Assembly (NCBI RefSeq): GCF_963676685.1
Contig: NC_092350.1
Span: 10,397,307-10,461,306, forward strand
Direction: 5' to 3'
DNA: 64,000 nucleotides
Source of the DNA: Mytilus edulis
Lineage: Eukaryota; Mollusca; Bivalvia; Mytilida; Mytilidae
The notes beneath the pieces are model-generated. The model ran no database searches and was not told where the DNA came from. It saw only the letters and a list, made by a program, of their open reading frames with translations. This document shows, in pieces, positions 48,479 through 59,122 of this stretch. Made by a program: the position numbers and the translations under genes. How positions within the stretch are numbered: the stretch's first letter is position 1; each line of letters opens with the position of its first letter.

Positions 48479-48498
48479 AAATTTGCTTTCGCAAATTT
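48479..48498 (-). other. GAAA-tetraloop hairpin in unit 1 of the 441-bp array
   Basis: Minus strand AAATTTGC-GAAA-GCAAATTT: a perfect eight-base-pair stem closed by a GNRA tetraloop, 18 nt downstream of the B box on the transcribed strand. Repeated in the other units. Confidence 0.7.
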
Positions 48499-48516
48499 TT
48501 GGTTCTTCCCTCGCCG

Positions 48517-48586
48517 GGATTCGAACCCATGCTACTGTGATATCGTGACACCAAATCGCCTGCACTGCAGCCGTCCCGCTAGACCA
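48517..48586 (-). promoter_or_regulatory. tRNA-like pol III A and B boxes in unit 1 (repeated at +441 and +882)
   Basis: Minus strand: A box TGGTCTAGCGG (48586-48576) fits TRGYNNARNGG and B box GGTTCGAATCC (48527-48517) fits GGTTCGAANCC, 48 nt apart. The flanks do not pair as an acceptor stem and the T stem is weak, so it is a tRNA-derived promoter or SINE head and not a working tRNA gene. Confidence 0.75.
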
Positions 48587-49797
48587 CACGACCACCTGGG
48601 CTCTCAAAAAAAGAGCTTTCGGTGGGCATGTGTTACCTTTCCACGTCAGTTTTAATCTAGCGGCGTACTACAGTACATGATATATAAGGCATGAAGATGT
48701 TATTGTTACAGATCAGCTAAATTATCTATAGTAAAGGATCCTACAAATTAATGTAAGATACAGTCACAGAAAATAATTATATTCATAAGTACGTCTGAGT
48801 CAGTGACAACCCTACAACAGATGTATCCATCGGATCGCCATCAATGATGGTGATACATGGCTGTGTACATAATGTATATACAACTCGTCTAAACATCAAC
48901 CCAACAATGTTAGATCTGTAAATTTGCTTTCGCAAATTTTTGGTTCTTCCCTCGCCGGGATTCGAACCCATGCTACTGTGATATCGTGACACCAAATCGC
49001 CTGCACTGCAGCCGTCCCGCTAGACCACACGACCACCTGGGCTCTCAAAAAAAGAGCTTTCGGTGGGCATGTGTTACCTTTCCACGTCAGTTTTAATCTA
49101 GCGGCGTACTACAGTACATGATATATAAGGCATGAAGATGTTATTGTTACAGATCAGCTAAATTATCTATAGTAAAGGATCCTACAAATTAATGTAAGAT
49201 ACAGTCACAGAAAATAATTATATTCATAAGTACGTCTGAGTCAGTGACAACCCTACAACAGATGTATCCATCGGATCGCCATCAATGATGGTGATACATG
49301 GCTGTGTACATAATGTATATACAACTCGTCTAAACATCAACCCAACAATGTTAGATCTGTAAATTTGCTTTCGCAAATTTTTGGTTCTTCCCTCGCCGGG
49401 ATTCGAACCCATGCTACTGTGATATCGTGACACCAAATCGCCTGCACTGCAGCCGTCCCGCTAGACCACACGACCACCTGGGCTCTCAAAAAAAGAGCTT
49501 TCGGTGGGCATGTGTTACCTTTCCACGTCAGTTTTAATCTAGCGGCGTACTACAGTACATGATATATAAGGCATGAAGATGTTATTGTTACAGATCAGCT
49601 AAATTATCTATAGTAAAGGATCCTACAAATTAATGTAAGATACAGTCACAGAAAATAATTATATTCATAAGTACGTCTGAGTCAGTGACAACCCTACAAC
49701 AGATGTATCCATCGGATCGCCATCAATGATGGTGATACATGGCTGTGTACATAATGTATATACAACTCGTCTAAACATCAACCCAACAATGTTAGAT

Positions 49798-52358
49798 ATG
49801 TATATATAGACGTATTACACATATCCTGATATACTCGTACGATTCGTTGTTTCGGGAGACCGAACAATGTTTGCTAATTGTGATTACTAATTAGATTTTG
49901 CAAGGTAGACAAATTGGGTACTGATTATTTTGTGCATGATTTACTAGCGCCTTTTCTTCTTGCTTAATTGCATTCATTGGTAATAAGATTTTAAAATGTT
50001 ATTATTATTATAAGAGACACTACGCGTTTTACCTTAATTAAACCTGTGTAAAATACGTTCCGATGTTTCTATTTAGAATTATACCTGTTTTAACATAAAA
50101 GAAAACTTTAACTTACTTAATTTTCAGAAATATGAACAATTGAACAAATATTTAATAAATCCAAGTTTTAAAGAAAATGTGAAATACTAAGAATTGGCAT
50201 TCATAAACCAATTAAATGACGTTTTCCTATCTTACAAAACACATTTACATGACTATCTACAAACTCTGGATGTTCGTATTAAGTGCGAGGTTTGGCTAGT
50301 CATAAAACCGGGTCCCCCCCCCCCCCCCATTTATTTCTTAAAATGTCCTATACCAAATCAGTTATGTGGCAGTTTTTATCAAATAGTTCGTTTCCATGTA
50401 TGTTGCATTTGCGTTTGTTTTTAATGCACTTTAGTGTTTCTGTTGTTCTGTTGTTTTCCTCTTACAGTTGATGTGTTTCCCTCGGTTTAATTTGTTACCC
50501 GACTTTATTTTCTCTTAATCGATTTACGACTTTTGAACAGGGTATACTACTGTTGCCTTTATTTAATATATCATCATGTATTAGTTTGTTAGTTAACTAG
50601 TTATTAGTTTATTAGTTATTTGTTTTTCACTTTATGAATAGTAAGTAGTAAATATAAATTAATAAATCACAAAAAATATAAGCTATGATTCGATTGATTA
50701 CTACATATTTTATTTTCCCATATTCATTTTATCATCCAAATACAATTAGACATAAAATGTGTAAACCAAAGTAAATTTTATTTTCAAAGTGGAATTGTGT
50801 CAGGTGTTCTTACGGCAAAAACCTACTGTAAGTTCTTGATTAATCTTAGATATGATATATTAAGTCCAATTGTACCATATCAATCGCCAAAAATAGTGTT
50901 GGATATTAATTTGAGTCTTTACTGATATATTACTTTTAATTTCTCTTTCCAACTGGTTGTGTACTGGTTTTAGAAGAGAACTCTTTTATAGGTAATCTAT
51001 GACTTTTGGGGGAATTTATTCATCCAAAACATAATGTTATTTGTTAAGATAACACTATTGTCTACCTTTTTTTTTTTACAGGGAATGTTTTTATGCCAGT
51101 TACACAGAATAACTCATTTCCGTTTTTCTTGTTTTGCTTTCCCAATCTTGTCTCCTTGCATTTCTATAATCATTTCATTATTTGCGTGCCCAACCGTTTT
51201 TATTTGATTGTGTAATCATTTCCTTTCCTTTTTTTTTCTTTTTAACTTTGCCAACATTTTCTTTTTGCCTCTCCAACTTTTTCTCCCTGCTGGCCCATTT
51301 CTTGATTCTTTCACACCTTTTTCTTCAAAATAAAATAAAAGTTGTTTGTAGTTGTTTTACATTCCTCTTGTCCTGGATTCCAATTGCTTTTGACAAAATA
51401 TATCATCACGCTTTTGTTATTAACTTTTTTATTTTAAAACCTTTGTTCATTTTCTCTAATGAACTTAATCATTAATTCTTCTTACTTAAGATAGTGGACT
51501 TGTTATCCAGTTTTATATTAAAAAAAAATCTATGATAACTTGCATCAATATCTTATTGAAGGGAAATAGCCTAATGGTTCGGCTTAAAATTCGTACTTGC
51601 TCATGCAGTATTCCTTTGTAGATATTTTTCCGTTCCCATATTTTTGTTTGTTTGAGTGATTTATTTTTTTTATTTGTAAATTGCATATCGATATATGTGT
51701 TCTAATTTGTAGTTTAGTTCTTTTTATGTACATGTGTACCATGTGTTTTGTGTATCTTATAAAACATTGAATTAAATTAAATTGATTCAAATACTCTTTT
51801 ACATTAAATGCACCAAATATCATAATTGTTTTCTTGTGTAAGCTTCAAGTGGTGCACTGTTACCTTCATTGTAACAAAGTCCAATTATCAGTTTGCAATC
51901 AGATGTTTTGATAAAGAAAGATCCGCTTCTCGTGCTTGTCATACCACACTATTAAGAAGTTTACCGGGAAATACATTTTCTCCGAGTTCACTTAAAAAAC
52001 GTCATAATTATACGTCTTATACTAATGGCCTGAAATCAAATCTCTAATGTTACTGTAATCAATGCGCATTTGTATTTTCTTGATAGACCTTTTCAGTTTA
52101 AAGACCAAGTCTGGAGATTATTATCAAAGGAATAAAATATTTCTGAAATTAACCTCTTTAAAACAATACTAAAATCATTCAAATGCCGATATCGTTATTA
52201 TTTTTACGTTGTTGTGCCATAAATAAACATTGGGAAGTTTATCATAATCTATTTATAGCTACAATGCAACTTTACACATTGCTAGTCAATATAGCAGATT
52301 ATAACAGATTCAGTGTATTGGGCCTGATTGTCAACTTCAACTAACAAAATTATACAGA
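49798..52358. other. No gene supported; repeat copy at 50275-50555
   Basis: Holds an AATGCCTGTACC-type repeat relative with a run of 12 C at 50313-50327 and pyrimidine-rich stretches at 51180-51340. The ORF at 51826-52047 is unrecognised. The gene C promoter must lie near the right end; no clear TATA box. Confidence 0.45.
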
Positions 52359-52431
52359 ATGTTACTATTTTCATTTGTGATAGTGTGTATTGTCTATCTT
52401 ACACTCGCAGCGACTGACAGATCATCAAAAG
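52359..52431 (+). CDS. Gene C exon 1: signal peptide
   Basis: ATG, strong hydrophobic leader, then AATDRSSK and donor AAAAG|GTGTGT in phase 1. Same ending and phase as gene B exon 1. Confidence 0.75.
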
Positions 52432-55400
52432 GTGTGTATGTGTATTGTATATATATATGTTGACCCACTTTATAACCGTAACTTGTTATTTTCAATCTTT
52501 CAACTTGTTATACATCTTTCAAATGAGGCAAATTTTTTTTGGTTATTTACTAATGAAAATTTGTCTGTACTTAAATATTTAGGGAGCTATATTATTATAC
52601 ATGTCTAGATGATCTAGATGTTAGACGAAATGTTAATTGATGTATGTAATAACAATTATTGATAATTGTAATGATTTTATGGTTCTGATCCTGCCTGAAA
52701 TTAAATGTATGTGATTTTTATAGAATGAAGATAATAACATTTGTCTGAACTTTTCTTAATGTTTCATTTTATTATATAAAAATGTTTTTTCTGTTACAAA
52801 TCATGATGTATTGTTCTATGTGTACATGTTATGCTGCCCATCAAGGGCCCTTGATTGGAAAAATATTCTATTCTATTCTATTCTATTCTATTCTATTCTA
52901 TTCTATTCTATTCTATTCTATTCTATTCTATTCTATTCTATTCTATTCTATTCTATTCTATTCTATTCTATTCTATTCTATTCTATTCTATTCTATTCTA
53001 TTCTATTCTATTCTATTCTGTTATCTCTCATTGAAAAAGAGGGATTGAATTAATCACCAGCAGTATATACCTTTTGGGTTAAAAAATGCACATCTGCAAT
53101 GTTTGTTGTATTTGTTCTGGAAATCATTAGTTAGATAGTTAGCACAATCATAAATACAACAACGAAATTAACTGATATATAGAGGGCAAATGAAAGAAAC
53201 GAGTTCCATGCCAAACTGATCCTGTTTGATCAAAGGCTATAGGCTAAGAACGAAAAGTATCATTCTAATTTTTCAGTTTTGATAGATGTACAAAAAGACC
53301 GGCTGGTATTTGGTCAAACAGTTGAGTTAGTTTGTCATCTGCAAGGCTCTTTACACTTAGCGGATGGCAGCAGTCGACAGTGGTCTGGTGGGATTTTCAA
53401 CAAAGTTCTTAGTTTGAACGGATATTCTTCTGATATAAACAAATATCAAGAAGTTATTAAAACCAACACAGAATTTCGTCTTCGAGTGTTAAATTTCAAT
53501 GAATCCGACGCCAACCAATATTATAAGTGTGTTTATGGATTCAAATATAATGAGACTAAATTAGATCTAACGAAGAAACCGTATGAATGTAAGTGCAGTC
53601 TTATCATATATATGGGATTTTATATCGAGTCATATCTTTTTACTAACCAAACCAAGCAAGATTTGTTTCAGTCAATCTAAAGCAAGCATTTTTTTCAACA
53701 TTCGTACAGACAAAGACATATGATATACTCTGTGAGGTTTGAAGTCTCTACGTATTGTAGAAATTTTGGTATGAAATGTCAAATTGAATGCCTAAAAAAT
53801 ATAAACAATTATTTAGACATGTATTAAAAAGGAACCGAGTATTTGTTTTCCACGTACATGTTTGTGAACCAAACCATTTACTTCATAAGACTTTATATAG
53901 GAATCACCTTGTATGTCATCTGGCTGTAAGGAAATCTCCTCTTAAATACCGGGATATATAGACAATAACTGTTTAGTGTCTTTAAATATCAGCTGTATTT
54001 GTACGAGGCTAGGAAACAAGGTGTATGCGAGCTTTTAGCGAGCTACTACACCTGTTTCGAGCCGAGTACAAATACAGCTGATATTTAAAGACACTAAACA
54101 GTTATTGTCTTTATCCTGCAATTAATTCTGTATATTGTTTGTGTTTTGAAAGACACAAAAACTAACATATTTAGCATTTATTTTCGATTTGCAATCCCTT
54201 GAGGCCCGCGTAGTAATATCAAAATCAAACATTACGCTGAAGACGGGTTCACAAAAAAAGAATCTCCAATGGTCAACAATATGATACATGGCTCAAGGTG
54301 AATAATTGTCTATTTCAACATAACAACTAATTTCAACAGTAAAAACAAATAACAAAACAATTTCAAATTTGAAACAGAAGTGTACGAGTTGTCCTACGCT
54401 TCAGACTTGACATTCACTAAACATGCATGCTGAAATTGACATGGTTGATTTTGTAACACAATCATACACATTCAAGTTTTGAAATCGACAATTGTCATCG
54501 TCATTGGAATGCAACTGGAATACACATTCTGAGGTCATCACACAGGTTCAAACAATACTCAGTCCGGCAGTGGGCGGAGCTTCAAAGCGATATCTGTATA
54601 GTATACAGATACAGCATAGCGATATCTGTAGGGCTGTATCTGTATAGTAGGACACCCAATTGCAGGATAAAGTTAAATGAAACATCACACAAGACTTGCA
54701 TGAAGAAATTTGATTGTTACAAAGGGAGATAATGGGATTTTTTAAAAACTTTTTCAATGTTGAACGTGGGCGCAATTCCTCTCAAACCTCTGAGTGGATT
54801 TCAATTAAACTTCACACATGTAAATCACATAATATATAAAGATGTGCCTGAAGAAATTTTATTGCAGTCAAATTGTTGCTTGAGTTTTTTTTATTTGAAG
54901 ACTGTTAGGGGGAGATTGGTATCACCTTAGTTTGTGAGCTTGCTCAACGTACCTAAATTTTCACTTGCGGCTCAGTTGAATTATAATGAGGCAAACTTGG
55001 CAATAATTTGAAAAATGACTTTGCGAGAAAAACTGAATGGCAAGGTTTTTTTTATCTCAATAGAAATAAGCCAATATGTTCCCAAAATGTTAAAATGTTC
55101 TACCTCATCTGCTTTTGAACATGCTTTATTACTCTCTACTTTAGATATACCAAGTAAAAGTGAAATTGACACGCAGTTTAACATAAACAACGAAAGTAAA
55201 ATTGTGACGACGTATGTAAGATTTCAGAAAATGTATCCAGAACCTCAGTGTGTTGTTTATGCTAATGTAAGTGCGTATTTCCTCCCTTATTACTTGGAAT
55301 TTACTTAATTCCTCTTTCTGAAAACTAGCTATATACGTCAATAATTTCTCAGAACAATCTTATTATTCTGTAAAACTGTAGTGGGAATTTATTATTATTC

Positions 55401-58400
55401 CTATGAGTCATCATTTCCTCATTTAATAATATTATATAAATACACCTAATATATCTCAGGTTGTATAACAAATCAAATCACATCCAAAAATAATTGTTAT
55501 CTTATCTTATAAGTTTCACATTTATTTTTACCTGCCAAATAATACTATTGGACACTGTATTGTTGGTTTTAGAAGGGAAAAACGGCAACAGGGATAACCG
55601 ATGGTAATTCAAAAAATAATATATTTTGCATACAGTTTGGTTTCAACAATTTTATATGATCTCGCCATTGTTAATGTATGATACTAGGTCAATCTTTACA
55701 AATAAAGCGGTCCATAATTTGATAATGTTATTTAAACCCATTTATTAACAGTATAATGGTATTTCCCTTTATAAAGAACATATTATAATTTGTTCCTGTG
55801 CAATTATACATTAGTGTTACAACCTGTAAACCACTAATACCCTTTGCCAAATATTTGCATAATTTTCTAGCCAGCGTTTTTATTTTTTTGAAAACAATTG
55901 GAATCTTAAATGATCCTTCAATCTTATAAAATAATTGATATAGGTTATTTAAGACTAATGAACGTCAGTGAGACACCCGAAAGAGGGAGGCTTGAACTGG
56001 GTTCAGATACGGATCTTACGCGATTATATGCATAAGGCAGCAACCATTTGATTTTCGGGGGGGGGGGGGGGGGGGGGGCTATGGGTTTTTTTTCTGGACA
56101 AAATTTTTTTTTTTTTCGCCACACAATCTATTTTTTTCGCGACAAGTCGAAAACAATTTTTTTCTTTCAATTTTAGCATTACATATAGTGGCAGCTGAGG
56201 ATGAAACAAACAATTTTTTTTTCTGAGAATCATAAACAATTAGAGAACATGAGAATTATTTTTTTCTCCAAAAACTGGAAACAAAGTTTTTTTAAAAAAA
56301 AAAACCATAGCCCCCCCCCCCCCCCCCCGAAAATCAAATGGTTGCTGCCTAACGTTTATATAGTCTGAAACTATAAACAACTGCCATACAAGTGGAAGGT
56401 TTAGATAGCTAATCAGGTGAAATCCGCCATTTTCGTCGTCAAATGCCTGTACAAAGTCAGGAATATTACAGTTGTTTTCCGTTCGTTTCTCTGGTTTATT
56501 TAGTCCAGTGTTTTGTTTTGTCAGTTTTTAAATTTACCTACCTAAGAGTATGGTATTTTTCTTAATACTTTTTTTTGTAAACCATACAAAGAACTACCGG
56601 TACATGTATGTGTTCATGCATTTTAAGTAAGGGTATACCTAAAGGGATTGCCTGTTTTTGCAGATTATTTTTTATTTTTTGCAGAAATCATCGGTAAACA
56701 TGACAATTGAAAGTAAGAAAACTATTGGTTTGTTTCTAAATGTTTCACTCAATTCAGAAATTAAGACAGCAGAATGTTGTGGAAGAGTAATCACAATGGT
56801 ATGTTTAGTAGGAACACGTGAAATAGTCAGAAAAACAATGAAGATTCCGGAGTGTGATGGTAAGTACATTTAAAGTTATCTCTGTTTCATATGGTAAACG
56901 CAGGTGCCCGTTTCAAAGATGTGGGGTAGTATTTATGATTGTTTTTGTGCAATAAGTTTAACTTCCATTTTCTCATTTTCTTATTAAACCGAATCTGAAG
57001 ATGTTACGAAATTTGTCGGTTTCTGAGTATTTGTAAATATGCATCCAACAACTTTGTTCTGATGTGCATGTGTCATATTAGTTGGCTTCAACTTAAAAAA
57101 AATAATGAAAATAGTAATTACCCAATGCAAAGCAAAAGATACGATTGAGATGATAAAACAAGGACGTATCGTATTATAATAACAAAATATCAGGATACAT
57201 TAGATTGAAACTTATTCAGCCATTGCACTTATCAGCAGAATAATTAGGGTCGTTGTCTGATCTGCTGAAATAGTTGCATGTTTTCCATTATTCAATTGCT
57301 CTATAATTAGTTATATACAATGTTTTCTTAGAAATGATGACATACTAGGTTATACCAAGGTCTAAATAGTGACCCTTTCAATTGAAATATAATACTGCCA
57401 TTACGTTTTTCTTGAAATAAGAAACAGGTCTCTTTAAAAATATCTCGAGTTCAATTCTCCAAAAAGATAGTCTTTGTTAGTATACAGAAATTATTTTTGA
57501 TAAAATGACTTAACTCGTTAACATTTTTGATTTGGCTTTTGATAATGTTTGTGGCAGTCTCCATCCTAGATTTTTTAAAGACAAATACGGCCTAATATTT
57601 TTCTCTTATTTTGACATTTGTGTTTTCTGTTTTGTTTCAGATCGGGTCGAAATAGTCAAGTTGTCAGGGATAACAGTGATTGTTTTACCAATCGTGTCCA
57701 TAGTATTGGTCTGTTTAGTTAGTTTGGTACTGGTGTGCAAAAGAAAAAACAAGTAAGATTCACAATTTATATCAATAGAAAAGTAGATGCTGATTTGAGG
57801 ATATATAAACGTTACAACAATAATAATAAAACTCGACAATACAGGTTTATCAATAACATTAACGGTACCAAATTCTTGCACCAGATGCGCATTTCGACAA
57901 TACATTTATCAAAATAGACAGGTATAGATGACCAATGATAGACAGTTGTCATTTGGGTGTAATACCTCCAAGTCATAGTATGTCAAATCTGTTTGCATAC
58001 AAAAATAGGTCGAAAAAATATTCCCTTGAATTCAACAGTTATAGGTAATTAATCCTTCATTTCATTGCAATAAAACATTTCTGGGTTATAAACATACTTC
58101 TTGGGTACTAAATATGTCAAAGCACCTTTATCTTTTTTATTTGGGGTTTCTATATACATTATTTTATTTTTTTGAAACTTACACACCGGTAAAAAAAAAA
58201 AGTGAACATTTGATTGGTTAACTTCCAGTGATAGTTATTTTTCTTATATGCAATGAAATGTTATTTGCAATTGTTTCTATGGTACTGACCAGGATAATAC
58301 TTTACTCATGCCAAGTATTTCTTTATTTGAAACAAAGATAAATTCTGGACTTTTTTTTGGGAAAGTGCAAATTAAGCAAAGACTTATAAGGGAAAATCAA

Positions 58401-59122
58401 TGATGGCATTACACCTTACCGAAAGGAAAGCTCTAAATATTCCATGTTGATAAGTAATTTTAAATAGTCGATGGCATGCATAACACACACACCAAGTTTT
58501 CAATGGACGACCACTGACGAATTTCCTGATCTCGGTGACGCAAATGGTATTCTAGCCTAGCGTACCCCTGCACACTTGGTCACTTCTTTCGATACCTACA
58601 ATACTCGGTGGATTTTAGTGTGATGTATACTTGCGATATCACCCTAAATAGAATCATGGGGTTAAAAATGATTTTAAAGACAATAAAAAATTTCTTCATT
58701 TCAGTATTATCATATAAAAATAATAAGATGTTAAATGATTTCCAATTAGGCATTTCTCCACCAAAAATCGAATGGCCTATTAAAAATATAAAAAAATAGA
58801 TCACTGTACGGCCCTCTTAACAATAAGTATTAGTATAAAAAATGTTACAGAACAGATTTGGTCAAACAATCAATAATCTTCGTCCGTGTTGTATTATACA
58901 ACAATACACAATCAAATTGTAACATGAAACAATGAACTTGATTTGATTATATGTTTATTATTTTATTCTTTTTAGGTCTGATTATTTGAAATCTGGAACA
59001 AACGAATGCTGAGAAATCGTGCTCAAGAAATGCTATATAGCACAGATGTTCGGAAGAAGACTTTCCGGAAGTCGCCGGAGCGTAATCGGCGAAGGATGAG
59101 TAGCTATGAAGCACAATGTTAA
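52359..59122 (+). CDS. Gene C: small two-Ig-domain transmembrane receptor (6 exons, 276 or 300 aa)
   Basis: Exons: 52359-52431, 53277-53588, 55145-55266, 56685-56859, 57641-57752, and a last exon either 58976-59012 or 59014-59122. All introns are GT-AG. With the first choice the total is 831 nt (277 codons with stop), with the second 903 nt (301 codons). Parts: signal peptide (MLLFSFVIVCIVYLTLA), V-like Ig domain, second Ig-like domain split by a phase 0 intron, one transmembrane helix (ITVIVLPIVSIVLVCLVSLV) followed by CKRKNK, and a short tail. The extracellular exons are paralogous to gene B. The helix lacks charged residues. Role unknown; a recognition or adhesion receptor is inferred from the architecture and from gene A close by. 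Confidence 0.78.
52865..53019 (+). repeat. (ATTCT)31 pentanucleotide microsatellite in intron 1 of gene C
   Basis: 155 bp of uninterrupted ATTCT in the sense direction of gene C, between exon 1 (ends 52431) and exon 2 (starts 53277). The SILFY-repeat ORFs here are artefacts of the 5-bp unit. Confidence 0.97.
53277..53588 (+). CDS. Gene C exon 2: V-like Ig domain
   Basis: 312 nt, phase 1/1, acceptor CTAATTTTTCAG|TT, donor T|GTAAGT. Landmarks: LVFGQTVELVCHLQG (first Cys), RQWSGG (Trp), NESDANQYYKCVYGF (second Cys). Ends KKPYE as gene B ends KHRYE. Confidence 0.87.
53960..54110. mobile_element. Long palindrome (foldback/MITE-like) with 45-bp perfect arms, intron 2 of gene C
   Basis: Left arm 53960-54004 starts AGACAATAACTGTTTAGTG; right arm 54066-54110 is its exact reverse complement. 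The interior also pairs imperfectly around GAGCTTTTAGCGAGC. CTTTATCCTGCAA next to the right arm (54109) reappears inverted near 54660, so a larger foldback of about 550-700 bp may include it. Confidence 0.85.
55145..55266 (+). CDS. Gene C exon 3: first half of second Ig-like domain
   Basis: 122 nt, phase 1 in and phase 0 out, acceptor CTCTACTTTAG|AT, donor AAT|GTAAGT. Contains TTYVRFQKMYPEPQC before the donor. Confidence 0.8.
56034..56350. mobile_element. Foldback element with poly-G and poly-C arms, intron 3 of gene C
   Basis: Terminal inverted repeat AGGCAGCAACCATTTGATTT followed by TCGG, about 20 G, CTATGG and a T run on the left; the complement with about 20 C on the right, ending GGTTGCTGCCT. 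The interior of about 200 bp is T-rich. MITE-like. Homopolymer lengths may be assembly-uncertain. Confidence 0.85.
56685..56859 (+). CDS. Gene C exon 4: second half of second Ig-like domain
   Basis: 175 nt, phase 0 in and phase 1 out, acceptor TTTATTTTTTGCAG|AAA, donor G|GTAAGT. Contains GLFLNVSLNSE and CCGRVITMVCLVG, the second-Cys region. Confidence 0.8.
57641..57752 (+). CDS. Gene C exon 5: transmembrane helix
   Basis: 112 nt, acceptor TCTGTTTTGTTTCAG|AT in phase 1, donor AA|GTAAGA in phase 2. A helix of about 20 hydrophobic residues is followed by CKRKN, a stop-transfer cluster. Reading through the donor meets TAA at once (KNK then stop), so an unspliced form would make a receptor with almost no tail. 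Confidence 0.8.
57879..57914 (-). ncRNA. Decayed hammerhead relic in intron 5 of gene C (antisense)
   Basis: On the minus strand: TTGATAA for CTGATGA (two changes), GTCGAAA retained, then TGCGCATC and TGGTGC. The core G5/A6 context is partly kept but the changed bases should abolish cleavage. Confidence 0.5.
58976..59122 (+). CDS. Gene C last exon, two possible acceptors
   Basis: The strong acceptor ATTCTTTTTAG|G (exon from 58976) gives KSDYLKSGTNEC then stop TGA at 59010-59012. A second AG (exon from 59014), also in phase 2, skips that stop and gives a 36-residue tail with MLYSTDV, the basic stretch KKTFRKSPERNRRR and SSYEAQC, ending with TAA at 59120-59122. The second frame has a more protein-like base composition (GC-rich for this window), but its AG lacks its own pyrimidine tract. 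Confidence 0.5.

Larger units (their letters stand above)
48431..49797. repeat. Tandem array of 441-bp units, three copies identical by eye
   Basis: AACTCGTCTA recurs at 48441, 48882, 49323 and 49764, a constant 441-bp step. Three whole units and a short fourth (ending at GTTAGAT) are present, and I saw no difference among the copies. An (AT)n tract lies on the left flank and a TATATATA stretch on the right. Each unit contains a tRNA-like pol III promoter (minus strand), an eight-pair hairpin with a GAAA tetraloop and a poly-T run. The ORFs of 70 codons repeated in it are not genes. Confidence 0.9.

Noticed and set aside
48517-48586. A working tRNA gene (Leu/Ser-like) in the 441-bp unit
   Set aside because: A and B boxes fit, but the seven bases before the A box do not pair with those after the T arm, and the T stem has mismatches, so no acceptor stem forms.
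48783-49436. Two identical 70-codon ORFs suggesting a duplicated gene
   Set aside because: They are parts of the 441-bp satellite on the minus strand; no start context, domain or splice support.
48431-49797. CRISPR-like array
   Set aside because: Units of 441 bp without spacers in eukaryotic DNA; a satellite.
51826-52047. Possible exon with CFDKERSASRACH
   Set aside because: No convincing acceptor, donor or homology that I recognise; phase does not connect to gene C, whose exon 1 has its own start.
52782-53053. Repeat proteins of SILFY units (80-88 codons)
   Set aside because: They are translations of the ATTCT microsatellite in two frames.
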